In this document: positions 27,490 through 35,090 of the stretch, piece by piece
Layout of the letters: each line of letters starts with the position of its first letter
Position numbering within the stretch: position 1 is the stretch's first letter
From: Microbacterium testaceum
GTDB taxonomy: Bacteria > Actinomycetota > Actinomycetes > Actinomycetales > Microbacteriaceae
DNA: 64,000 bases
Assembly (NCBI RefSeq): GCF_001476285.1
Contig: NZ_LDRU01000016.1
Span: 38,593 to 102,592 of the forward strand
Direction: 5' to 3'
Notes under the pieces: generated by a model
What the model saw: the letters and a program-made list of their open reading frames with translations, nothing else
What the model was told of the DNA's origin: nothing
Database searches by the model: none
Made by a program: the position numbers and the translations under genes

Positions 27490-28818
27490 ATGCGGATGAG
27501 ACCAGAGAGATCAGGTACGCAATTGCACACCACACCTACGCGCTCCCGTCGGGGACGCTTGGCTCGCGCTGCCGCGGCAACGGCCGTCGCCATCGCGCTG
27601 GCCGTTCCGGCGACGGCGGCTCGCGCCGCCGACGTCGTTTCGCAAGCCAACGGTCGGCTCGTGAGCGCCTCGATCGGCGGCACCAACGTCACGGACGCGA
27701 TTCTCGCGCTGCGCGGCGCGTCGGCCGTCAACCCGGACGCCAGCGGAGATGTCACCGTCGACCAGCCGCTCGATGCCTCCGCCCTCGCCGGATTGATCGG
27801 GATCTCCGCCGGGTCGACGAACCTCTTCGGCGACAACGGCATCATCCAGCTCGGCGGCGTCGGCCAGTACGCGCAAGCCCGCGACGACGGGAGTTCATCT
27901 GCGTTCTCCGGCGCTGTCTCCGCCGCTCCCAGCCTCATCGGCGTGGGCACGGTCACTCCGTCGAGCGTCGGCTCGCCGACCGCGAACCAGTCGGCGACCT
28001 TCCGCCTCGGGTCGTCGTCGGCACCTGTCGGTATGCAGGTGGATCTCGGTGTGCTGGCCGCCTCGGCCCAGCAAGCGGCGGACGGCACGCAAACCGGTCA
28101 GTACGTTCTGTCCGATGCCGGTTTCACCGTCGACGGCACGCTCGTCTCCGGCACGCTCGCCATCGTCAACCCGGCGCTGGACACGCTGATCGCGCTCGCC
28201 AACACGAGTGGCGCAGGGCTGACGAACCCCTTCTCGTCGGGCAAGATCGAGCTCACGCTCGACGATCTCACCTCGGCTGCCGGAGTCGCCAGCGTCAACG
28301 ATCTGCCCCCGGGCACGGACCTGTTGTCCTACGTCCCGCAGGCCGTCGCCGACAAGATCATCAGCCAGGTGAACGGCGTCCTGGATGCCGCGAGCACCCT
28401 TGCGACGCAGCTGAAGTCGAACTTCCTCACTGCGGCTGCGGGCATCGCCCTGCAAGCGGCCGTCGACACGGCGAAGGCCACGATCGTCCCCGTGCTGAAC
28501 GGGATCAGCAACACCCTCGTCACCCCGCTCAGCAACGCATTGACGCAGCTGGCGCAGATGCAGGTCAACGTGCAGTCCACCGGTTCCGACGGATCCTTCA
28601 CGCAGACCGCACTGCGCCTCGGCCTCGGCCCGTCCGGATCGCTGGCGAGCGTGAACCTCGCCAGCGCGACGGTCGGCCCGAATGCCGGGCAGCTCGCGGT
28701 TCCGGTCGCCGGGCCCGAGTCGTTGACGCTCGCCGGCGGCTTCCTCGGTATCGGTGCGCTCGTTCTGGCCGGGATCGCGCTGCGTCGCCGTACCCGCCTG
28801 GCATCCGTCCAGGGCTGA
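27490..28818 (+). CDS. secreted 'choice-of-anchor G'-like surface protein with C-terminal sorting tail
   Basis: 442 aa. A twin-Arg-rich start and hydrophobic stretch form a signal peptide cut near residue 46 (ATAARA/ADVV). The body is rich in Ala, Ser, Thr, Val and small beta strands, without Cys. The last ~39 residues have a polar VPVAGPES, a hydrophobic helix (LAGGFLGIGALVLAGIAL) and an RRRTR basic end, the tripartite plan of LPXTG/PEP-CTERM-type sorting signals but without LPXTG. The ATG at 27490 follows AAGGGGGG at 10 bases. The likely processing enzyme is the exosortase-like protein encoded three genes downstream. It resembles proteins named choice-of-anchor G (from memory). Confidence 0.8.
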   Translation: MRMRPERSGTQLHTTPTRSRRGRLARAAAATAVAIALAVPATAARAADVVSQANGRLVSASIGGTNVTDAILALRGASAVNPDASGDVTVDQPLDASALAGLIGISAGSTNLFGDNGIIQLGGVGQYAQARDDGSSSAFSGAVSAAPSLIGVGTVTPSSVGSPTANQSATFRLGSSSAPVGMQVDLGVLAASAQQAADGTQTGQYVLSDAGFTVDGTLVSGTLAIVNPALDTLIALANTSGAGLTNPFSSGKIELTLDDLTSAAGVASVNDLPPGTDLLSYVPQAVADKIISQVNGVLDAASTLATQLKSNFLTAAAGIALQAAVDTAKATIVPVLNGISNTLVTPLSNALTQLAQMQVNVQSTGSDGSFTQTALRLGLGPSGSLASVNLASATVGPNAGQLAVPVAGPESLTLAGGFLGIGALVLAGIALRRRTRLASVQG

Positions 28819-28822
28819 CGCG

Positions 28823-29017
28823 ATGTACCGCAACGGCGCGATGGGCGGAGGGGCCGCGATTCTCGCGGTCACCGGCTCGACGGCCCCGACGGCGACCCTC
28901 GTCGTCGTCGGGGCCGGTGCGGCCGCACTGGGGGCGCTCTTCGCGTGGCGCTCCGTGTGGCTGCGCGGCCACGGCGACGAGGCGTCGGCATCTCGAGAGG
29001 CCCAGCAGAACCCGTGA
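28823..29017 (+). CDS. small membrane protein of the exosortase locus
   Basis: 64 aa, starting four bases after the surface-protein stop and overlapping the next gene by GTGA. Two hydrophobic stretches (about residues 8-21 and 24-43) are followed by a charged cytoplasmic tail ending in Gln/Asn. There are no Cys residues and no known motif. No strong ribosome site is visible, so coupling to the upstream gene is likely. It could be an accessory subunit for the GT2 synthase or the exosortase. The function is unknown. Confidence 0.65.
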   Translation: MYRNGAMGGGAAILAVTGSTAPTATLVVVGAGAAALGALFAWRSVWLRGHGDEASASREAQQNP

Positions 29018-30378
29018 ATCCGCTCGACATCCTCTTCTCCCTCTCATTCGTGTTCCTGGTGATGTTCCTGACCTACACCACGCTCATCGTCGTCCCGTTC
29101 GCGCGCCGCCGGCGTGCGCGCGGTGGCGACCCCCGCGCCTTCGAGTGGCACGCCTTCATCCCCTGCCGGGACGAGGCGACGGTGATCGCGGAGACGTTGA
29201 AGAGGATGCGCGAACGATTCCCGGACGTGCACGTGTGGATCATCGATGACGCGAGCACGGACGGTACCGGCGACATCGTCGCGGCGATCGCCGCCGGCGA
29301 CTCCTTCGTGCACGCGGTGATCCGCCGTCTTCCCGATGCCCGTACGGGCAAAGGAGCGGCTCTCAACGCCGCCTACGCGCAGCTCACGCAGTGGCGGGCT
29401 CTGCGGGGCGAGAGCGGGACCGGGGACGATCGCACCATCGTCGTCGTCCTCGACGCAGATGGATCCCTCGCCCCAAACGCCCTTCGCCAGGCGTCCGGCC
29501 CGACCGCCTTCGGCTCGACCGACGTCGGCGCCGTGCAGGTCGCGGTTCGAATGAGCAATAGAGACGACCCCGCCCCTCTGCGGGGCCGGGGTCGTCTCGG
29601 GCAGGCGTGGGCGCGCTACCTCGTGCGGATGCAGGACATCGAGTTCCGCACCACGATCGCGGCGATGCAGGTCCTTCGGATGCGCACCGTCTCGGTCGGC
29701 CTCGGCGGAAACGGTCAGTTCACCCGTCTGAGCGCGCTCCGCGCGGCATCCTCGGCGCAAGGGGAGCCATGGGGCCACGCACTGCTCGAGGATTACGAAG
29801 TCGGGCTCCGCATCATGCTCGCCGGTTACCGCACGGTGTACGCCCACGACACGTGGGTCTCGCAGGAGGCACTCCCGTCTGCGCGTCGGCTCCTCACGCA
29901 GCGCACGCGGTGGTGCCAGGGCGGGCTGCAGTGCGCGCGCTATCTCCCGCGGATCTACTCGTCCCGGAACTTCACCAACGCCGGCGCCCTCGAAGCGGCC
30001 TATTTCCTCGCGATCCCCTACATCCAGCTCGCCGGCTCGGTGCTGTGGCCGAGCGTGGCCGTGGCGATGCTCGTCTCGGGAGCCCTCGCGCCGGGTGGGA
30101 TCCTCGGCTGGATCTCCTCGTCCGTGTGGATCGTGCCGCTCTGGGTGCTCACCGGCATCCTGCCGTTCTCGCTCTGGCCGCTCGTGTACGTGCTGCGCGA
30201 GGAGCGGCACCCGCTGTGGCGCGCCGCGGTGTGGGGGGTGGGCTACTGGCTGTACATGTATCAGAGTTACGTCTGCGTGATCCGTGCCTTCGGACGCATG
30301 CTGACGGGGCGACGCGGGTGGACGAAGACACGCCGTAACGCGGAGGCCGGCCGTCTTCTGCTGGCGGTCGAGTCGTGA
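29014..30378 (+). CDS. processive GT2 membrane glycosyltransferase (BcsA/PgaC-like)
   Basis: 454 aa. An N-terminal membrane helix (~5-29) is followed by a cytoplasmic GT-A domain and three or four C-terminal helices (~330-435). The synthase motifs are all present: IIDDASTDGT (77-85), VVLDADG (DAD 147-149), the acidic LEDYE (258-262) and QRTRW (296-300). Such enzymes build beta-linked polysaccharides and push them through their own channel. Residues ~183-200 (RDDPAPLRGRGRLG region) are encoded by a strong hairpin and look like an insert between the second and third motifs. It sits between the small membrane protein and the exosortase gene, with 4-base overlaps on both sides. Confidence 0.88.
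   Translation: MNPLDILFSLSFVFLVMFLTYTTLIVVPFARRRRARGGDPRAFEWHAFIPCRDEATVIAETLKRMRERFPDVHVWIIDDASTDGTGDIVAAIAAGDSFVHAVIRRLPDARTGKGAALNAAYAQLTQWRALRGESGTGDDRTIVVVLDADGSLAPNALRQASGPTAFGSTDVGAVQVAVRMSNRDDPAPLRGRGRLGQAWARYLVRMQDIEFRTTIAAMQVLRMRTVSVGLGGNGQFTRLSALRAASSAQGEPWGHALLEDYEVGLRIMLAGYRTVYAHDTWVSQEALPSARRLLTQRTRWCQGGLQCARYLPRIYSSRNFTNAGALEAAYFLAIPYIQLAGSVLWPSVAVAMLVSGALAPGGILGWISSSVWIVPLWVLTGILPFSLWPLVYVLREERHPLWRAAVWGVGYWLYMYQSYVCVIRAFGRMLTGRRGWTKTRRNAEAGRLLLAVES
29561..29598 (+). repeat. terminator-like hairpin inside the GT2 gene
   Basis: GAGACGACCCCG (29561-29572) pairs with CGGGGTCGTCTC (29587-29598), with an inner CCCC/GGGG. It looks like the terminators in this genome but lies in frame within coding sequence. 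Confidence 0.7.
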
Positions 30379-31103
30379 GCGTCGCCGCAGCCGCCCGCCG
30401 CCCGCGCGCCGGCCGAGCTCGACGCACCATCCTCGTCGCGCTCCTTCTCGCGATCGCTGTGGTGTTGATCGTCGCGGAGGGCGACACACGCCACGCGGAG
30501 GCACAGCTCGCGCGTGCCGTCGTCGCCATGATCACCCCCGGTCGCGCCGTGGCGTCGGGCTCGATCGTGTACTTCGGCATCGGAACGCGCGAGGTCACCG
30601 GGCTGTCGATCACGACCCTGTGCTCGACGACCGTCCTGGTCGTTCCGCTGGTTCTCCTGTCCGTCGCCGTGCTCGGCGTGACGCGCGCTCGCTCGTCCCG
30701 CGTCGGCCTGGGTCTCGCCGTCGGCGTGATCGTCGCGGTGGCCAGCAATGTGATCCGCTTCGGCACCGCCGCGTGGGCGTACAGCGAGTACGGACGAGAG
30801 GGCTTCGACCTCGTGCATCGCTACCTGGGGTCGCTCTTCGTCATCGCCGGTTTCATCGCGGCGATCGTCCTCGTCCTGCGCATCGCCCTGCGCGAGTCCT
30901 CTCGCACGAGGATCTCGGATGCCGCCCCTCGACGACGCGGGAGGGCACGAGCCGACGATGCCCGCCGCTCGGCCGGAACGGGCGGGCCCACGATCTCGTC
31001 TGCGATGGCGAGTGAGGCATCCCCCACCGATCCTCTCGCGGCCCCTCTTCGCCGCGACCGCCACCGCTCCGGCACCCGACCGGGCAGAAAGGACCGCCGA
31101 TGA
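30375..31103 (+). CDS. xrtP: exosortase/archaeosortase family transpeptidase
   Basis: 242 aa. Membrane helices at ~18-34, ~82-102, ~111-130 and ~150-172. The exosortase triad is visible in order and in the right setting: Cys83 in ITTLCSTTVL, Arg128 in ASNVIRFGTAAW, and His148 in FDLVHRYLGSLF. These enzymes cut and re-attach proteins bearing a C-terminal membrane tail. The sequence resembles the actinobacterial forms called exosortase P (name from memory). A 70-residue Arg/Ser-rich tail after the last helix is unusual. It overlaps the GT2 gene (GTGA) and the epimerase gene (ATGA). The likely substrate is encoded three genes upstream. Confidence 0.8.
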   Translation: MSVAAAARRPRAGRARRTILVALLLAIAVVLIVAEGDTRHAEAQLARAVVAMITPGRAVASGSIVYFGIGTREVTGLSITTLCSTTVLVVPLVLLSVAVLGVTRARSSRVGLGLAVGVIVAVASNVIRFGTAAWAYSEYGREGFDLVHRYLGSLFVIAGFIAAIVLVLRIALRESSRTRISDAAPRRRGRARADDARRSAGTGGPTISSAMASEASPTDPLAAPLRRDRHRSGTRPGRKDRR

Positions 31104-32245
31104 GCCGTCCATGGATCGATGTCGTCTACGGCACCCGCCCGGAGGCCGTGAAGTGCGCGCCGCTGGTCGCGGAACTGCGACGACGTGCTTCCGCGCGCAC
31201 GACCGTCACCGTCACCGGGCAGCACCGGCAGATGGCCGACGAGGTCAACGCCTCGTTCGGGATCACACCCGACGTCGATCTCGATGTCTTCCGCAGCGGC
31301 GCGTCGCTCGCGGAGACGTCGTCCGCGATCTTCGGTGCCCTCGCGCACCGCTGGGCGGAGGCCGCGCCGGACGCCGTGGTCGTTCAGGGAGACACCGCCA
31401 GCGCAGCGCTCGCGGCGGTCGCGGCATACTACGCGGGGTCACGCGTGATCCACCTCGAGGCGGGGCTGCGATCGGGCGACCTGCGATCGCCTTTCCCCGA
31501 GGAGGGCAACCGTCGACTGATCGCCCCCGTGGCCTCGCTCCACCTCGCGCCGACCGACAGCGCGGCCGCGAACCTGCGCGCGGAAGGCGTCGCCCCCGAC
31601 GACATCGTGGTCACGGGAAACACCGGCATCGATGCCCTCCACTGGCAGAGGACCCACCCGCAGCGTTTCGACGATCCCGCAATGGAAGAGGTCGTGCACG
31701 GCTGGGACAGATTGGTGCTGGTGACCGTACATCGTCGCGAGTCGTGGGGAGGACCTCTCGCTCGCGTCGTGGCCGCGGTGGCGGAGACGGTGACAGCGCG
31801 ATCCGATGTGGTGGCTGTCCTCCCGATGCACCCCAACCCTCGGGTACGTCGCGAGGTCGTCGCCGCCGTCGGCGAAACCGACCGCGTGATCCTGTGCGAA
31901 CCTTTGCCCTACGCGCAGTTCGGTCGCCTCCTCGCCCGCGCCCACTGTGTCGTCACCGACTCGGGCGGAGTACAGGAAGAAGCGCCCGCGCTCGGCGTGC
32001 CTGCCCTGGTGGTCCGCGACACGACCGAACGCGGGGAAGGCGTAGAAGCCGGTGCTGCGCGGCTCATCGGCACGCGCCGGGAGGTGGTCGCCGCCGAATT
32101 GGCGGCCCTGCTCGACGATCCCGCCGCTCACGCCCGCATGTCACGCGCCCGGGAGCTGTACGGCGACGGGCGAGCCGCTCCGAGAGCGGCCGACGCGATC
32201 GAGCGCCTGCTCGGTCTGGCACGGGCCCACTCGCTGGCGGGCTGA
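31100..32245 (+). CDS. wecB: UDP-N-acetylglucosamine 2-epimerase (non-hydrolysing)
   Basis: A 381-aa GT-B-fold epimerase that interconverts UDP-GlcNAc and UDP-ManNAc. Seen: VVYGTRPEAVKCAPLV at the N-terminus, VTGQHRQM, VVQGDTASA, HLEAGLRSGDLRSPFPEEGN and the C-terminal VVTDSGGVQEEAPALG, all family signatures. It is last in the exosortase locus and overlaps it, which suggests that the polysaccharide made there contains ManNAc or a derivative. No dehydrogenase for ManNAcA is seen nearby. Confidence 0.95.
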   Translation: MSRPWIDVVYGTRPEAVKCAPLVAELRRRASARTTVTVTGQHRQMADEVNASFGITPDVDLDVFRSGASLAETSSAIFGALAHRWAEAAPDAVVVQGDTASAALAAVAAYYAGSRVIHLEAGLRSGDLRSPFPEEGNRRLIAPVASLHLAPTDSAAANLRAEGVAPDDIVVTGNTGIDALHWQRTHPQRFDDPAMEEVVHGWDRLVLVTVHRRESWGGPLARVVAAVAETVTARSDVVAVLPMHPNPRVRREVVAAVGETDRVILCEPLPYAQFGRLLARAHCVVTDSGGVQEEAPALGVPALVVRDTTERGEGVEAGAARLIGTRREVVAAELAALLDDPAAHARMSRARELYGDGRAAPRAADAIERLLGLARAHSLAG

Positions 32246-32338
32246 CGACAGCCATGGCCTCCCCGAAGGCGCATCCGCCATGGGCGGGAACGCACCGTCG
32301 GGCGGATCGGCGCGGCGCACCGACGGGTCACGCGGGCG

Positions 32339-34267
32339 TCAGCCGTCGATCACCGCGACCAGCTCGTCGAGGAACGCCGTGAAGTCCGTGCCGCGTCGCA
32401 CGATGCGCTGCACGCTCTCGCGCTCGCTGAACACCTCGACGAACTGCTCGAACACCGTCTGGAACGCCTCGCGGTCGGCCTCGCTGAACGCCACGAGGGC
32501 CACGACCTGCACGCGACCCTCGCCCCACGCGATCGAGGGGTCGGCGATGCCGATCGCGATCCGTGTCTGGGTCGCCGTCATCCCCATCGCGTGGGGCACC
32601 GCGAGGGCGTCGGTGAACGCCGTCGACGAGATGGCCTCCCGCTCGACGGCCCGGGTGACGTAGTCGTCGTCGATGACCCCTTGGTTCGTCAGCAGCGCGC
32701 CCAGGTCCCGGATGACGCCCGCCTCCCCCTCGGCGCCGTCGAGACCGCGCACGAACGCGTCGGGAGAGAAGTAGCGCTCCAGCTCGGCACGCAGACGCGC
32801 CAGTCGCCTCCCCCGCCGCACGCGCCCGGCAGCGGCCTGCACGCGCTCGACATCGGTGTCGGTGAGGAACGGCTGGATGCGGACGAACCGGTCGCCGGTG
32901 CGGGGAGGGTCGATCGTCGTGAGCACCAGGTCGGTGTCGATGCCCTCCCAGACGGGATCGATGCGCGTCTCGACGCCGACGACCTCGATCGCCTGCCCGA
33001 GCGAACGGTCGACGCTGGAGCGCAGCAGCTCGTGCAGTTCGTAGTACCCCGGGCACACGATCGTCGCGGTGAGGAGCTGATCGGCGCGGCGGCTGCGCTC
33101 GAGACGCCCGCCGACATGCATCGCGACGTAGGCGATCTCATCATCGAGGATCGGGATGCCCAGCGAATCCTGCAGTCCGGTCGCGATGTACACCGCCACC
33201 TCGAAGATCATCGGGTACGTCGACTTCAGCGACCGCGTCAGGGGGTTGCGCGACCACGCCTGCTCACGAGAGCGGTGCAGCAGGTTCTGCACGTGCAGCG
33301 CGAGGCGCAGGATGAAGTCCTCGTGCGCGATGTCGACGAGGAACTGGGATGCCGCCGCCTCGACGACCGCGCGAACGGCGGCCTCGACCTCGGGCGACAG
33401 GCGGGAACGCACGTCGTCGGCCGCGGGGGCGCCCGGAGCGACGATCCGCGTGAGCACCAGGGTCGCGAGATGACGGAGGTCTCCCTGCCCGAGCTGCACC
33501 CCGATGTGCTTGAGGGTCAGACGGTCCAACAGGTCCGCGACCGCAGCCGTGGCATCCGACACGTCCGCACCGGTCGACCCGAGGGCGCGATCGCGGGTGG
33601 TCCTGTCCGCGGCGATCGCGATGTGCATGACGACGTCGCCGATGCCGATCTCGTTCACGAAGTAGCCCAGGGCGCCGAGCTCGGCGACCAGCTCGGCCTT
33701 GAAGGGACCGAAGGCCCGGGCGCCGACCGACCTCTCGCCGAGCGTTCGCCGCAGCGCGTCGAGGTCGAAGTGCCCGGCATCCATCTCGTCGTGCGCGAGC
33801 TTCGACAGCAGGCGGCGCTGCGCGACCTCGGTCCCGCGGAGACGTGCGAGGGATGCCGAGCGCTCGAGCGTCAGCTCGGTCCCGCCGAGCAGTCCCCGGA
33901 CGCGGGAGAGATCCGCTTCGAGCGTGGCCGCGCTGACGTGCAGGGCGTCGGCCGTCTCGAAGACGTCGATGCCGTCGGCCGAGTCCAGGAGGCGCCGCAC
34001 CAGGGTGTGGAGGCGATCGCGGGGGGTCCCGGCATCCGATCCCCCGTTCGCCCGCAGCGCGACGGCGGCGTCGCTGCCGGCCCGGTAGCCGAGGGGTCCC
34101 GACTCGATCGCGCTCACGCCCCCGACGCGGGCGTTGATCGCGGTCACGTAGGAGCGAACGCTGCGCGGGGTCACCCCGAGGGCGTCCGCCAGGGACGCAG
34201 CCGTCGACCACTCCCCGTCGCGCAGCAACAGGGCCAGCAGGCGGTCTTGGCGAGCTTTCGTCGTCAC
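32339..34267 (-). CDS. mtlR: MtlR-like PTS regulator (HTH, PRD, EIIB-like, EIIA domains)
   Basis: A 642-aa transcription activator of the BglG/MtlR class. An N-terminal HTH (QDRLLALLLRDGEWSTAASL) is followed by a second winged-helix region (~85-155), two PRD domains (~170-390) with phosphorylatable His, an EIIB-like domain (~400-490) lacking an obvious CGxG loop, and a C-terminal EIIA domain with ALAVPHAMGM. PTS phosphorylation should set its activity. The GTG at 34267 follows GGAGGA at six bases. The open frame upstream is spurious. It is divergent from the IIB-HPr-EI genes and probably controls the mannitol genes. Confidence 0.88.
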   Translation of the reverse strand: MTTKARQDRLLALLLRDGEWSTAASLADALGVTPRSVRSYVTAINARVGGVSAIESGPLGYRAGSDAAVALRANGGSDAGTPRDRLHTLVRRLLDSADGIDVFETADALHVSAATLEADLSRVRGLLGGTELTLERSASLARLRGTEVAQRRLLSKLAHDEMDAGHFDLDALRRTLGERSVGARAFGPFKAELVAELGALGYFVNEIGIGDVVMHIAIAADRTTRDRALGSTGADVSDATAAVADLLDRLTLKHIGVQLGQGDLRHLATLVLTRIVAPGAPAADDVRSRLSPEVEAAVRAVVEAAASQFLVDIAHEDFILRLALHVQNLLHRSREQAWSRNPLTRSLKSTYPMIFEVAVYIATGLQDSLGIPILDDEIAYVAMHVGGRLERSRRADQLLTATIVCPGYYELHELLRSSVDRSLGQAIEVVGVETRIDPVWEGIDTDLVLTTIDPPRTGDRFVRIQPFLTDTDVERVQAAAGRVRRGRRLARLRAELERYFSPDAFVRGLDGAEGEAGVIRDLGALLTNQGVIDDDYVTRAVEREAISSTAFTDALAVPHAMGMTATQTRIAIGIADPSIAWGEGRVQVVALVAFSEADREAFQTVFEQFVEVFSERESVQRIVRRGTDFTAFLDELVAVIDG

Positions 34268-34383
34268 GATCCGTCCTCCGCGCCGCGACCGGTATGGCAG
34301 CGCTCCCTCCATCCAACCACGCGACCCGGGTGGCGGCGCGGGCGACCGGCATCCACGTTCCGGGGGGTGGGAAACGAACCTGG

Positions 34384-34411
34384 TTGTCCGCTGGGAGCGG
34401 CTTCCGGACAA
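34384..34411. promoter_or_regulatory. candidate operator between mtlR and the PTS genes
   Basis: TTGTCCG (34384-34390) is inverted as CGGACAA (34405-34411) with 14 bases between. The arm centres are two helical turns apart. It lies just upstream of the ribosome site of the IIB gene, where an activator or repressor would bind. Confidence 0.45.
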
Positions 34412-34435
34412 TCGAGAGGTAAGGAGGCGGGTTCG

Positions 34436-34783
34436 ATGAGGATCCTGGTGGTCTGTGGTGCGGGTGCGTCCAGCACGTTCGTCGCGCAGCGGGTACGCCG
34501 CGCGGCCCATGAGCGCGGCCTCGACTACGCCGCCTCCGCGGGAACGCTGCGTTCGCTCCCGATCGACCTCGATGCGTGCGACATCGTCCTCGTCGGTCCG
34601 CACCTCGAAGCGGATCTCGACGGAATTGGACGGGATGCCGCGACGCGAGGCGTCCACGTGGTGCTGCTGCCCCCCGACGTCTTCACCGACCTCGACGGCA
34701 GCCGCACGCTCGCGCTCGTCCAGGGCTCGCTCGCCCAGGGAACGCTCAGCGCCCGACCGCTTCTGACCCACGAGAAGGAGTGA
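34436..34783 (+). CDS. PTS IIB-like protein, stand-alone (GatB/lactose type fold)
   Basis: 115 aa. It starts with MRILVVCGAGASSTFVAQRV, the phospho-Cys loop (Cys7) of the lactose/galactitol-type IIB domains, followed by an alpha/beta core with VLVGPHLEADL and HVVLLPPDVF. An excellent ribosome site (AAGGAGG) lies eight bases upstream. No matching IIA or IIC is encoded here, and MtlA already has its own IIB. It may pass phosphate to the regulator or to an unlinked permease. It lies directly before ptsH (3 bases). Confidence 0.8.
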   Translation: MRILVVCGAGASSTFVAQRVRRAAHERGLDYAASAGTLRSLPIDLDACDIVLVGPHLEADLDGIGRDAATRGVHVVLLPPDVFTDLDGSRTLALVQGSLAQGTLSARPLLTHEKE

Positions 34784-34786
34784 CGC

Positions 34787-35062
34787 ATGCCCCGCCTCAC
34801 CCGGACGGTCCGCATCGGATCGTCGCACGGCCTCCACGCCCGCCCCGCCAAACTCTTCGCCCAGGCGGCGAAGGAGTCCGGCATCCCCGTGACCATCGCC
34901 AAGGACGCGGGGTCGCCGGTGAACGCCGCGAGCATCCTCGGCATCATCGCGCTGGGCCTGGAGTACGGCGACTACGTCACCCTCACCGCCGACGGCGACA
35001 CCGCCGAGGCCACCATCGACCGCCTCAGCGAACTGCTGACCACCGACCACGACGCCGCGTAA
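34787..35062 (+). CDS. ptsH: phosphocarrier protein HPr
   Basis: A 91-aa general PTS protein. Seen: the active His17 in SSHGLHARPA, and the regulatory-loop region PVNAASILGIIALG with a Ser at the site that HPr kinase uses in Firmicutes (Ser49). It carries phosphate from EI to the sugar-specific IIA proteins and to PRD regulators. It is the second gene of the set after the IIB protein. The start ATG has GAAGGAG just upstream. Confidence 0.95.
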   Translation: MPRLTRTVRIGSSHGLHARPAKLFAQAAKESGIPVTIAKDAGSPVNAASILGIIALGLEYGDYVTLTADGDTAEATIDRLSELLTTDHDAA

Positions 35063-35090
35063 AGACGCCCAGCAAAGGAAGAACAGCACC

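Noticed and set aside
24775..32245. Mobile element or prophage carrying the exosortase genes
   Set aside because: No integrase, transposase, tRNA junction or direct flanking repeats were found, and base composition looks like that of the neighbours.
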